A stretch of 22,803 nucleotides of DNA, taken from positions 1 to 22,803 of the forward strand of contig CAYLPT010000046.1 in NCBI GenBank assembly GCA_964385645.1, in the 5' to 3' direction. This document shows, in pieces, positions 1 through 6,651 of this stretch. This stretch comes from CAYLPT01 sp964385645. Its GTDB lineage: Bacteria > Armatimonadota > Hebobacteria > Hebobacterales > Hebobacteraceae. Below the pieces are notes generated by a model. It was not told the origin of the DNA. It made no database searches and saw only the letters and a list, made by a program, of their open reading frames with translations. The stretch's first letter is position 1; every line of letters begins with the position of its first letter. Made by a program: the position numbers and the translations under genes.

Positions 1-546
1 TGCCACCCCCGGGAACAGGTACTTGTTGCCCCCCGAGAAGCCCACCACCTCGTGCGGGAACACCGGCCCCACGATCAGCAGCAGGTCATAGTCGAGGACC
101 AGCCGGTTGACCGTGATCGCCACCTCCATCTCGAAGCGCCCATCGCTGACCTCCGCGATATCCTGCCTGCTGAGCCGGCCGACCTCCACCAGCGCGTCCG
201 GGTCCCTCCACAGGTGGTTGAAGAAGCGCACCCCCGGGTAGCGCCGGGCGCGCTCCTCCGGCGTGACCTCGATTCGGCGGCAGATCATCTCCTCCGACAG
301 CGGCGGGTGGGTGCCGAGGGCGATCAGGCAGTCCAGGCGCGCGGCCCGCGGCGCCAGCGCCTCGTGGAGCAGCGCGAGAATGGTCCCGATGGGCGCGGTC
401 CGCGTGTGGTCGGGGATGATGAGCAGCACCCGCCGGCCGTCCACGTCCAGCCGTGAGGCCGCCTCCAGGATCGCCTGCCGAGTCTCCTCCTCGGTCAGCA
501 GACGGTCCTGGCAGCCCAGGCCGGTGGTCGTCTGAGGGATGTGCAT
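1..546 (-). CDS. LarA-like (DUF2088) nickel-dependent lactate racemase family protein, 3' truncated
   Basis: This partial gene runs off the left edge; 182 N-terminal residues are visible. The family interconverts D- and L-2-hydroxy acids such as lactate, using a nickel pincer nucleotide cofactor. Seen in the sequence: a PQTTTGLG stretch at residues 4-11, the conserved DHTRTAP segment near residues 46-52, a THPPLSEEM helix start, and GFSGGNKYLFPGV at the visible end, all typical of the LarA N-terminal domain. The ATG at 544-546 is the simplest start. A GTG at 592-594 is also in frame, would add 16 residues and would overlap the end of gnd by 19 nt; neither start has a strong Shine-Dalgarno. 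The gene lies 29 bp downstream of gnd on the same strand and is probably co-transcribed. Substrate cannot be told from the sequence; many LarA homologues act on 2-hydroxy acids other than lactate. Confidence 0.85.
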   Translation of the reverse strand, partial: MHIPQTTTGLGCQDRLLTEEETRQAILEAASRLDVDGRRVLLIIPDHTRTAPIGTILALLHEALAPRAARLDCLIALGTHPPLSEEMICRRIEVTPEERARRYPGVRFFNHLWRDPDALVEVGRLSRQDIAEVSDGRFEMEVAITVNRLVLDYDLLLIVGPVFPHEVVGFSGGNKYLFPGVA

Positions 547-575
547 ATGGAGTGTGACCTCAGTCTGCCCGTCAG

Positions 576-1994
576 TTACGGGTAGCTCCTCCACTCGCTG
601 TGGAACGTCCCTTCCCTGTCCACCCGCTCGTAGGTGTGGGCGCCGAAGTAATCGCGCTGGGCCTGGATGAGGTTGGCGGGAAGCCGCTCCCTGCGGTAGG
701 AATCGAAGTAGGAGAGCGCGGAGCTGAAGGCCGGGATGGGGTAGCCAAGGGTCGCCGCCGAGGCCACGACGTGCCGCCAGTCGTCCTGCGCCTGCTCGAG
801 CACCTCTCGGAAGAACGGGTCGAGCATGAGGTTAGGCAGCCCGGGATCACGCTCATAGGCCTCGGTGATACGGTGCAGAAACTGGGCGCGGATGATGCAA
901 CCGCCCCGCCAGATCTTCGCGATTTCGCCGAACCTGAGGTCCCAGCCGTACTCCTTGCCCGCCTCCCGCATGAGGGCGAAGCCCTGTGCATAGGAGCAGA
1001 CCTTGGAAGCGTAGAGGGCCCGCCGGATGGCCTCGATGAAGCGCTCCCGGTCGCCACCGTACTTGCCGCTGGGGCCCCGCAGGACCTTCGCGGCGGCGAC
1101 GCGCTCCTGCTTGACGGCGGAGATGCAGCGGGCGAACACCGCCTCCGCGATCGTCGGCGCCGCGATCCCCAGGTCGAGCGCGTTCTGGGAGGTCCACTTG
1201 CCCGTGCCCTTCTGGCCCGCCCGGTCCAGGATCACCTCCACCAGCGGCTGCCCCGTCTCCTCGTCCACGTGCCCGAGGATGTCCCGGGTGATCTCGATCA
1301 GGTACGAGTTCAGCTCCCCCTCGTTCCACCTGGCGAAGACGTCGTGGAGCTCCTTGGCGCCCAGGCCGAGCGCGTTCTTCATGATGAAGTAGGCCTCGGC
1401 GATGAGCTGCATATCGCCGTACTCGATGCCGTTGTGCACCATCTTCACGTAATGGCCCGCTCCGTCGGGGCCGATGTAGGCGCAGCACGGCTCCCCCTCC
1501 ACCTGGGCGGCGATCCGGGTGAAGACAGGCTCGACCAATGCGTAGGCCTCCCGCTGGCCCCCGGGCATGATGGCGGGGCCGTGCAGCGCCCCCTCCTCGC
1601 CGCCGGAGACGCCAGTGCCAATGTAGAGGATACCCGCCTCCGCGAGGCGCTTGTTCCGGCGGATGGTGTCGGGGAAGTGCGAGTTGCCCCCGTCAATGAT
1701 GAGGTCGCCCGGCTCCAGGTGGGGCAGGAGCTGCTCGATGAAGTCGTCCACGGGCTGGCCCGCCTTGACCATGAGCATGACCCTGCGGGGCCGGCTGAGG
1801 CTGGCGACCAGCTCGGGGATCGTGCGGGCGCCGACGATGCGCCTGCCGCCCGCGCGCTCGGCCAGGAACTCCTCGGTGCGGGTGGTGGTGCGGTTGTAGA
1901 CGGCAACCGAGAAGCCCTTGCTCTCAATGTTGAGGGCCAGGTTCTGGCCCATGACGGCGAGGCCGATGAGGCCGAAGTCCTGCTGCTGGCTCAT
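576..1994 (-). CDS. gnd: 6-phosphogluconate dehydrogenase, decarboxylating
   Basis: This cytosolic enzyme oxidatively decarboxylates 6-phosphogluconate to ribulose 5-phosphate and reduces NAD(P)+, in the oxidative pentose phosphate pathway. The 472-aa length is normal for the long homodimeric form. The N-terminal Rossmann motif GLIGLAVMGQNLALN (residues 8-22), IIDGGNSHFPDT, GVSGGEEGALHGPAIMPGG and the catalytic signature GAGHYVKMVHNGIEYGD are present. So are GQKGTGKWTSQNALDLG and IWRGGCIIRAQFL in the all-helical C-terminal domain. The ATG is preceded by a GGAG about 9 bp upstream. It is the first gene of a minus-strand unit that continues into the larA-like gene and is divergent from the PLD gene. 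No damage is seen. Coenzyme preference is not decided here: NRTTTRTEE follows beta-strand 2, and an Arg there often goes with NADP. Confidence 0.97.
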   Translation of the reverse strand: MSQQQDFGLIGLAVMGQNLALNIESKGFSVAVYNRTTTRTEEFLAERAGGRRIVGARTIPELVASLSRPRRVMLMVKAGQPVDDFIEQLLPHLEPGDLIIDGGNSHFPDTIRRNKRLAEAGILYIGTGVSGGEEGALHGPAIMPGGQREAYALVEPVFTRIAAQVEGEPCCAYIGPDGAGHYVKMVHNGIEYGDMQLIAEAYFIMKNALGLGAKELHDVFARWNEGELNSYLIEITRDILGHVDEETGQPLVEVILDRAGQKGTGKWTSQNALDLGIAAPTIAEAVFARCISAVKQERVAAAKVLRGPSGKYGGDRERFIEAIRRALYASKVCSYAQGFALMREAGKEYGWDLRFGEIAKIWRGGCIIRAQFLHRITEAYERDPGLPNLMLDPFFREVLEQAQDDWRHVVASAATLGYPIPAFSSALSYFDSYRRERLPANLIQAQRDYFGAHTYERVDREGTFHSEWRSYP

Positions 1995-2054
1995 GGTGAG
2001 ATCTCCGCTCTCGTGGTGGGCCGCCGCCGGGCAGCGGCGCCCTGGGGTGGATAT

Positions 2055-2064
2055 TGGCGCGCCA
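2055..2064. repeat. 10-bp perfect palindrome between gnd and the PLD gene
   Basis: TGGCGCGCCA is perfectly self-complementary and lies in the divergent intergenic region, 61 bp upstream of the gnd start codon and about 32 bp before the -35 box of the opposing promoter. It could be an operator, but a 10-bp GC-only palindrome can easily occur by chance in this genome. Confidence 0.25.
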
Positions 2065-2096
2065 CCAGCCCACCTCCTTCCCAGGAAAGGGGAGGG

Positions 2097-2125
2097 TTGA
2101 CAGGGAGAGGCGCGGCGAGTAGAGT
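2097..2125 (+). promoter_or_regulatory. Sigma70-type promoter for the PLD-family gene
   Basis: A perfect -35 hexamer TTGACA (2097-2102) is followed after exactly 17 bp by TAGAGT (2120-2125), which matches the -10 consensus at four of six positions including the essential first T, A and last T. The expected start of transcription near 2132 leaves a leader of about 65 nt before the chosen start codon at 2198. Confidence 0.6.
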
Positions 2126-2197
2126 CGGCAGCACGCCGAGACAGCTGCCCTGGTGGCTGTCCTCAGCCCGAGGGAGGTCATGGGGAGGTGGCGGGCG

Positions 2198-3049
2198 ATG
2201 GTGGAGGTTCTGACGAGGCCGTGGCAGGACGCCCTGGAGAACCTGGTCGCTTCGGCGCGCCGAGAGCTGATGCTGGTGTCGCCTTACGTGCGCCGCGCGG
2301 CCGTCGGCCGCATCACCGCCGCGTGTTCCCGCAGCGGGCAGAGCAACCTCCGCGTCTCCATGCTGACAGACCTGACGATCCCGACGGTGCTCGACGGCTC
2401 GCTGGAGCCGCGCGCTCTGCTCGACCTCGTCGAGTCCTTTGCGGACTGCTCGGTATCAGTCGTGCCTCGCCTCCACGCCAAGGTGTATATCGCGGATGAC
2501 TCCGTCGCCATCGTCACCTCCGCGAACCTTACGGAGGCCGGCCTCTCCGCAAACCACGAGTGTGGAGTACCCCTTAGGGATGCCACAGCCGTGTCCCAGC
2601 TCAGGGCCGATCTTAGGGCCTACGCGGCACTGGGCAACCCCGCGCCCCGCGAGCGCCTGGAGGCCCTCGCGCTCGCGACAGAGCGCGTGCGTCAGGCGCG
2701 TGACGCGGCCCTGGGCTCAGCCCGCCGCGCTCTCCGGCAGCGGTTCGAGGCAGAGCTGGACGCCGCTCAGACGGAGGTCCTGCGGACGCGGGCAGAGGGG
2801 AGGACCACGCATGGGATCTTCTGCGATACGGTTCTCTACATCCTCCGCCGCGACGGCCCACTGACGACACGGCAACTGCACCCGCGCGTGAGGGCTATTC
2901 ACCCAGACCTGTGCGACGACAGCATCGACCGGATCATCGCGGGCGTCCACTTCGGCAAGCGGTGGAAGCACTACGTGCGCAACGCGCAACAGGCGCTCAA
3001 GCGCGCCGGCAGCTTGGCCCTGGAGGACAGGCGCTGGAGGGTGATGTGA
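2198..3049 (+). CDS. Single-HKD phospholipase-D-type nuclease-like protein with C-terminal winged-helix-like domain
   Basis: Phospholipase-D superfamily protein of 283 aa. The catalytic motif is visible once: H93-x-K95-x4-D100 followed by Asn110 in TSAN. One HKD per chain implies a dimer, as in Nuc/BfiI-type nucleases. Residues 1-130 form the PLD fold (beginning TRPWQDALENLV, then RRELMLVSPYV). Residues about 145-195 are Arg/Ala/Glu-rich and helical. Residues about 200-283 (from THGIFCDTVLYILRRDGPLT to a terminal W-R-V) look like a winged helix of the Mrr_N kind. The ATG at 2198 is chosen because GGGGAGG lies 9-10 bp upstream; ATG 2180 and GTG 2153 are in frame but poorly spaced. DNA cleavage is inferred from the fold and the DNA-binding-like tail. 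It could be a restriction/defence nuclease or a repair nuclease; no methyltransferase is adjacent. Confidence 0.75.
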   Translation: MVEVLTRPWQDALENLVASARRELMLVSPYVRRAAVGRITAACSRSGQSNLRVSMLTDLTIPTVLDGSLEPRALLDLVESFADCSVSVVPRLHAKVYIADDSVAIVTSANLTEAGLSANHECGVPLRDATAVSQLRADLRAYAALGNPAPRERLEALALATERVRQARDAALGSARRALRQRFEAELDAAQTEVLRTRAEGRTTHGIFCDTVLYILRRDGPLTTRQLHPRVRAIHPDLCDDSIDRIIAGVHFGKRWKHYVRNAQQALKRAGSLALEDRRWRVM

Positions 3050-3117
3050 GGGGCCAGGCGCGCGCGGGGGGAGGGGCGCAGGGCCATTTGCCGCCGGCAG
3101 CCGTCCCCCAGCTCGAG

Positions 3118-3639
3118 ATGGCGCGGGAGTCCCTTGTGGGGCTGCCGGAGATGGTCCTGCCGGCGGGGTACCTGCTCCGGGGCTACCGGCCCGGGGATGA
3201 GCAGGCGTGGTGCGGGCTGGTGAACGAGGGGATACCGGGCGACTGGACGCCCGAGCGCCTGCGCGCCGAGGTGGCCCGCGCCCATCGCTTCCAGCCCCAG
3301 GACCTGCTGTTCGGCGAGCGCGCGGGCGAGCTCGTCGGCACCGCCTGGGCGCTCCGGTGGTGGGAGCAGCCGGAGGAGGTAGGCTACCTGCACATGGTCG
3401 CGGTGGCCCGCCGGCGCCAGGGCCGCGGGCTGGGCCGGGCGCTCACTGTCGCGGTGCTGCACCGCTTCCGCGAGATGGGGCTGGAGCGCGCCATCCTGAG
3501 GACCGACGACTTCCGCCTGCCCGCCATCGCGCTCTACCTGAGCCTCGGCTTCCGGCCCGTGCTGAGCCACGAGAGCCACCGGGCGCGCTGGCAGGCGGTT
3601 CTCAGAACACTCGGCGAAGACGAGGAGGTGCTGCGATGA
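3118..3639 (+). CDS. GNAT-family N-acetyltransferase
   Basis: A 173-aa acetyl-CoA-dependent acyltransferase of the GNAT fold. Motif A is clear: HMVAVARRRQGRGLGRAL contains the pyrophosphate-binding R-x-x-G-x-G/A loop, followed by the helix of motif B and the YLSLGFRPV strand-turn typical of the C-terminus. The N-terminal half (GYRPGDEQAWCGLVNEGIPG) matches the usual alpha1-alpha2 substrate region. The substrate cannot be predicted. The start is uncertain: ATG 3118 has no good Shine-Dalgarno, GTG 3136 has GGGAG 6 bp upstream, and ATG 3151 is also possible. The family core begins around LPAGYLLRGYRPGD, so all these starts keep the domain. Its stop overlaps the cupin start (ATGA), implying translational coupling. 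Confidence 0.85.
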   Translation: MARESLVGLPEMVLPAGYLLRGYRPGDEQAWCGLVNEGIPGDWTPERLRAEVARAHRFQPQDLLFGERAGELVGTAWALRWWEQPEEVGYLHMVAVARRRQGRGLGRALTVAVLHRFREMGLERAILRTDDFRLPAIALYLSLGFRPVLSHESHRARWQAVLRTLGEDEEVLR

Positions 3640-3983
3640 AGCGCTATCGCCTGTCGGAGCTGCCGCCCAGCGCGGCGAGCCACATCTTCGGGGGGATCTT
3701 CCCCGGAGACCACATCTACCAGGGCGGCGTCGTCTTCTGCGGCCCGGGCCGGGTCGCCCACGCCGATGAGGAGCGCCACGTCCATCCCGACGGGGAGATC
3801 TTCCTGATGCTCCAGGGCCGCGGGGTTGTCCACCTGGACGAGGGCGACCAGCCCGTCGCGGCCGGCGACGTCGTCGTCATAGAGCCGGACGAGAACCACC
3901 ACCTGGAGTCCGACCGGGACGACCCCTGCGTCGTGGTGTGGCTGCACTGCGGCCCCGACCCCCACCCCGACCAGGCGCGCTGA
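3636..3983 (+). CDS. Small single-domain cupin protein
   Basis: A 115-aa metal-binding cupin barrel. Motif 1 is complete: H48-x-H50-x3-E54-x6-G61 (in RHVHPDGEIFLMLQG). Motif 2 is present as GDVVVIEPDENHH with the fourth ligand probably His88. Such proteins bind Mn, Fe or Zn and can be isomerases, dioxygenases or sugar-binding regulators; this one cannot be assigned. The ATG overlaps the stop of the acetyltransferase by 4 nt, so the two are made from one transcript. It ends 104 bp before the Fe-S protein gene. Cys35 and Cys106 are not in a known motif. Confidence 0.85.
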   Translation: MKRYRLSELPPSAASHIFGGIFPGDHIYQGGVVFCGPGRVAHADEERHVHPDGEIFLMLQGRGVVHLDEGDQPVAAGDVVVIEPDENHHLESDRDDPCVVVWLHCGPDPHPDQAR

Positions 3984-4087
3984 GCCAGGGCGCCGCCCGC
4001 GAGGAGTCGGCCGGCCCGGGGTGGAACTCACTGCCGCGGCCGCGTCGGCGGCGTGCTCCCCCCAGGTAGAGCGCACAGGAGGCGGCG

Positions 4088-4636
4088 GTGGCAAAACGCC
4101 TGACGGTGGTGCCGGAGCGCTGCTCCGGGTGTCGGCTGTGCGAGGCGGTGTGTGCGCTGCAGCACTTCGGGGTCAACAACCCGAAGAAGTCGGCGATCCG
4201 CGTGCTTGCCCTGTACCCCCACCCGGTGATCCGGATGCCGGTGGTGTGCCGACAGTGCGCGCAGCCCAAGTGCCGGGAGAACTGCCCGACGGGGGCGATC
4301 GTCTCCGAGAACGGCGTGGTGACCATTGACGCGGGCAAGTGCATCTCCTGCCGCCAGTGTGTGATCTCGTGCCCCTTCGGGGCGATCTTCTTCCACGATG
4401 ACATCGCCACGCCGTTCAAGTGCGACCTGTGCGGCGGCCACCCGCAGTGTGTTCAGCAGTGCCCGAAGGGCGCGCTCCAGTTCGTGCCGGACCACGGCCT
4501 GGGGGAGGCGAACCGGCTGGCCTCCGTGCTCCGCTACGCCCACATGAGCGAGGTAGAGTATGTCGAGAAAGGCGAGCGCAAGAAGCTCCGCTACGCGGAG
4601 ATCGGGCGCGAGCAGAAAGAGCGCGCCGGCCCTTGA
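4088..4636 (+). CDS. Four-cluster [4Fe-4S] electron-transfer protein partnered with AOR
   Basis: A 182-aa polyferredoxin of the CooF/HycB/AOR-associated type. Four quartets of cysteines are visible: C12-C15-C18-C22, C54-C57-C62-C66, C85-C88-C91-C95 and C112-C115-C121-C125, which would hold four [4Fe-4S] clusters. There is no signal peptide, so it is cytoplasmic. It probably takes electrons from the oxidoreductase encoded immediately downstream and passes them to ferredoxin, a quinone-linked or NAD-linked partner. The GTG start has AGGAGG (4077-4082) 5 bp upstream. The last 77 nt overlap the AOR gene in another frame. The C-terminal tail (EKGERKKLRYAEIG) is charged and lies in the overlap. Confidence 0.9.
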   Translation: MAKRLTVVPERCSGCRLCEAVCALQHFGVNNPKKSAIRVLALYPHPVIRMPVVCRQCAQPKCRENCPTGAIVSENGVVTIDAGKCISCRQCVISCPFGAIFFHDDIATPFKCDLCGGHPQCVQQCPKGALQFVPDHGLGEANRLASVLRYAHMSEVEYVEKGERKKLRYAEIGREQKERAGP

Positions 4637-6455
4637 GGGAGGCTATCACTTCCGTCTTCTTTGGGTGGACCTGAGCTCGGGCGAGTCGCGCGTGGTGCCC
4701 TTCGGCGAGCGCTTCGCGCTCAAGTACGTGGGCGGGCGCGGCTTCGGCGCGAAGCTGCTCTTCGATCAGCTCCCGCGGATCACCGACCCCCTGGGGCCGG
4801 AGAACATCGTCGTCATCGCTCCCGGCCCGCTGACCGGCCTCTACCTGCCTGGGGCCGCGAAGACGGCCTTCGTCACCCTCTCCCCCCTCACCGGCATCTA
4901 CGGCGACAGCAACATGGGCGGCAACTTCGGCGCCGAGCTCCGCCAGGCCGGCTACGACGCGCTCGTCCTCGCCGGTCGCGCGGAGAAGCTGAGCTACCTG
5001 TATGTGGACGGCGACGAGGTGACCATCGTCCCCGCGCCCCACCTGGCCGGGAAGCGCTGCCTGGAGGCCGAAGGCCTCATCAGGGAGGAGCTGCACAGCC
5101 AGGAGGTGCGCATCGCCGCCATCGGCCCCGGGGGGGAGAACCTGGTCCGCTTTGCCACCGTCAACTGCGACTGGAGCCGCAATGCCGGCCGGTGTGGCGT
5201 GGGCGCGGTCCTGGGCTCCAAGAACCTCAAGGCGATCGTCCTGCGCGGCGGGAGCGACCTGCCGGCGGCCGACGTGGCGGGGCTGCGGGTGCTGACCGAG
5301 CGCTCAATGGATGAGCTGGCGGCCCACCCGCTGTTCGGCTTCTGGCAGCAGCAGGGGCTCATGTCCGTGGTGGACTACGTCAACAGCGCCGGCGTCCTGC
5401 CGACGCGTAACTACCGGGAGAACGTCTTCGAGGCCGCCCAGGCGATAGATGGCTTCAAGATGGAGCAGGACTACAAGATCGGCGACACCGCCTGCTTCGG
5501 CTGCCCCATGTCCTGCGGCAACATCTGCCTGGTGAAGGACGGCAAGTACAAGGGCACCATCACCGAGGGCCCCGAGTACGAGACCGCCTGCATGCTGGGC
5601 TCCAACCTCGGCGTGGGCGACTTCGCTGCCATCCTCAAGGGCAACCAACTCTGCGACGACCTGGGCATTGACACGATCTCCAGCGGCAACCTCATCGGGG
5701 TGCTGATCGAGGGCCTCGAGTCGGGCCTGCTCACCCCCTCCGATGTGGACGGCCTCCCGCTCGCCTGGGGCGCGGATGAGCAGATCAACGCCCTGCTGGA
5801 GAAGATCGCGCGCCGGGAGGGCGTCGGCGACACGCTCGCCGGGGGCTCCCGCGCCCTCGCCGAGCGCTGGCCCCAGCTCGCCCCCCTCATGGTCCAGGTC
5901 AAGGGCATGGAGCAGTCCGCCTATGATGGCCGCGCCACCATCTCGATGGCCCTCGCCTACGGCACCTGCGACATCGGCGCCCACCACAACCGTGCCTGGA
6001 CCGTCGGCAAGGAGCTCGAGGCCGGCGCCCGCTGGAGCCCCCAGGACCGCGTGGACCTGGTGATCTACCACCAGACCATCCGCCCGCTGTTCGACATGCT
6101 CGGGGTGTGCCGGCTCCCCTGGATCGAGCTGGGCTTCGACGAGAACCACTACGCGGAGTTCTATAGCCTCGTCACCGGGGTCGCCCACACCCTCGACGAC
6201 CTGCTCGCCCGCTCCCGCGCCATCTGGGACCTCACCCGCCTCATCAGCGCCTCCCGCGGCATCAGCCGCAAGGACGACTACCCGCCGCCGCGCATGTTCG
6301 AGCGCCCGGTGGAGCGAGGCCCCTACGCCGGCCGCGTCGTGGACCGCGCCGAGTACGACCAGCTCCTCGACCTGTACTATCAGGCCCGCGGCTGGAGCCG
6401 GGACGGCATCCCGCCGGCCGACCGCGCCCGCGACTTCAAGGACACCCTCGTGTGA
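4560..6455 (+). CDS. Tungsten-type aldehyde:ferredoxin oxidoreductase (AOR family)
   Basis: A pterin (tungsten or molybdenum) enzyme of the AOR family that oxidises aldehydes to carboxylates with ferredoxin-type acceptors, 631 aa from this start. Family landmarks: GGYHFRLLWVDLSSG (residues 27-41), LFDQLPRITDPLGPEN, GNFGAELRQAGYDALV, GPGGENLVRFA, and the [4Fe-4S] ligands C312-x2-C315-x3-C319 with the fourth cysteine C517 in MLGVC. Also present are GPEYETACMLGSNLGV, CDDLGIDTISSGN and CDIGAHHNRAW. The start is awkward. The family N-terminus begins at GGYH (4638), but the nearest in-frame ATG is at 4560, preceded by GAGG 8 bp upstream and lying inside the Fe-S protein gene; the extra 24 residues are Arg/Ser-rich and look like out-of-frame translation. 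The downstream GTG 4665 would cut into the conserved core. The aldehyde substrate is unknown. Confidence 0.93.
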   Translation: MSRKASARSSATRRSGASRKSAPALEGGYHFRLLWVDLSSGESRVVPFGERFALKYVGGRGFGAKLLFDQLPRITDPLGPENIVVIAPGPLTGLYLPGAAKTAFVTLSPLTGIYGDSNMGGNFGAELRQAGYDALVLAGRAEKLSYLYVDGDEVTIVPAPHLAGKRCLEAEGLIREELHSQEVRIAAIGPGGENLVRFATVNCDWSRNAGRCGVGAVLGSKNLKAIVLRGGSDLPAADVAGLRVLTERSMDELAAHPLFGFWQQQGLMSVVDYVNSAGVLPTRNYRENVFEAAQAIDGFKMEQDYKIGDTACFGCPMSCGNICLVKDGKYKGTITEGPEYETACMLGSNLGVGDFAAILKGNQLCDDLGIDTISSGNLIGVLIEGLESGLLTPSDVDGLPLAWGADEQINALLEKIARREGVGDTLAGGSRALAERWPQLAPLMVQVKGMEQSAYDGRATISMALAYGTCDIGAHHNRAWTVGKELEAGARWSPQDRVDLVIYHQTIRPLFDMLGVCRLPWIELGFDENHYAEFYSLVTGVAHTLDDLLARSRAIWDLTRLISASRGISRKDDYPPPRMFERPVERGPYAGRVVDRAEYDQLLDLYYQARGWSRDGIPPADRARDFKDTLV

Positions 6456-6528
6456 ACGGAAGGGCTCACGCGCACCTGAGACACCGTGGGCAGGCCGCGC
6501 TAACACACCACCTGGGAGCACCGCCGCG

Positions 6529-6651
6529 ATGAAGCATCCCCGCAACGTCGCCCTCGCCATCGCCGCCCACCCCCAGGAGCAAGCGAGGCGGCCAGAATGC
6601 GCGCCCGCAGGGCCGCACGGCGCGGAACCCGACGGGCCGGAGGCTACATGA
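6529..6651 (+). pseudogene. Truncated 5' end of a PIG-L family deacetylase gene
   Basis: A 40-codon frame starting ATG with GGGAG about 9 bp upstream. Its first 15 codons read MKHPRNVALAIAAHP, which matches the start of the intact deacetylase at 9220 (PRRTALAIAAHPDD) with start codons in register. Similarity stops right after the HP, so the zinc-binding Asp pair of the HPDD motif is missing, and the frame continues through unrelated sequence (residues 16-40) to a TGA at 6649. That TGA overlaps the start codon of the restriction enzyme (ATGA). It lies 73 bp after the AOR stop. It is probably the relic of the gene that once followed AOR, and may now act as a leader that couples translation into the restriction gene. 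Confidence 0.6.
6549..6569 (+). repeat. Direct repeat, upstream copy (flanks the restriction-modification pair)
   Basis: These 21 bp are identical to 9240-9260 and encode the ALAIAAH segment of the PIG-L N-terminus. The start codons (6529 and 9220), the CCCCGC at 6538 and 9229, and the CCC just after the repeat are also in register, so the two copies align without gaps for 45 bp, with mismatches at both ends. The offset is 2,691 bp. Divergence between the copies argues against a recent exact duplication. Confidence 0.7.

Noticed and set aside
2079..2095. Imperfect hairpin of CCTTCC and GGAAAGGGG near the gnd/PLD gap
   Set aside because: The pairing is interrupted and purine/pyrimidine-biased; not enough to call a terminator between divergent genes.
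600..2213. Long open frame (537 codons) opposite gnd
   Set aside because: It is antisense to a certain gnd gene; its product is Gly/Asp/Val/Leu-rich without motifs, as expected in very GC-rich DNA.
3046..3117. GTG 3046 as start of the GNAT gene, coupled to the PLD stop
   Set aside because: A GGAGGG precedes it, but the added 24 residues are Gly/Ala/Arg-rich and outside the fold; a later start was kept while noting uncertainty.
5304..6560. Long minus-strand open frame opposite AOR
   Set aside because: It mirrors third-codon GC bias of AOR, with no recognisable domain.
6597..6647. Upstream start giving the nuclease 17 more residues
   Set aside because: The extra residues are Arg-rich; ATG 6648 has a better-placed GGAGG and starts the family-like sequence.
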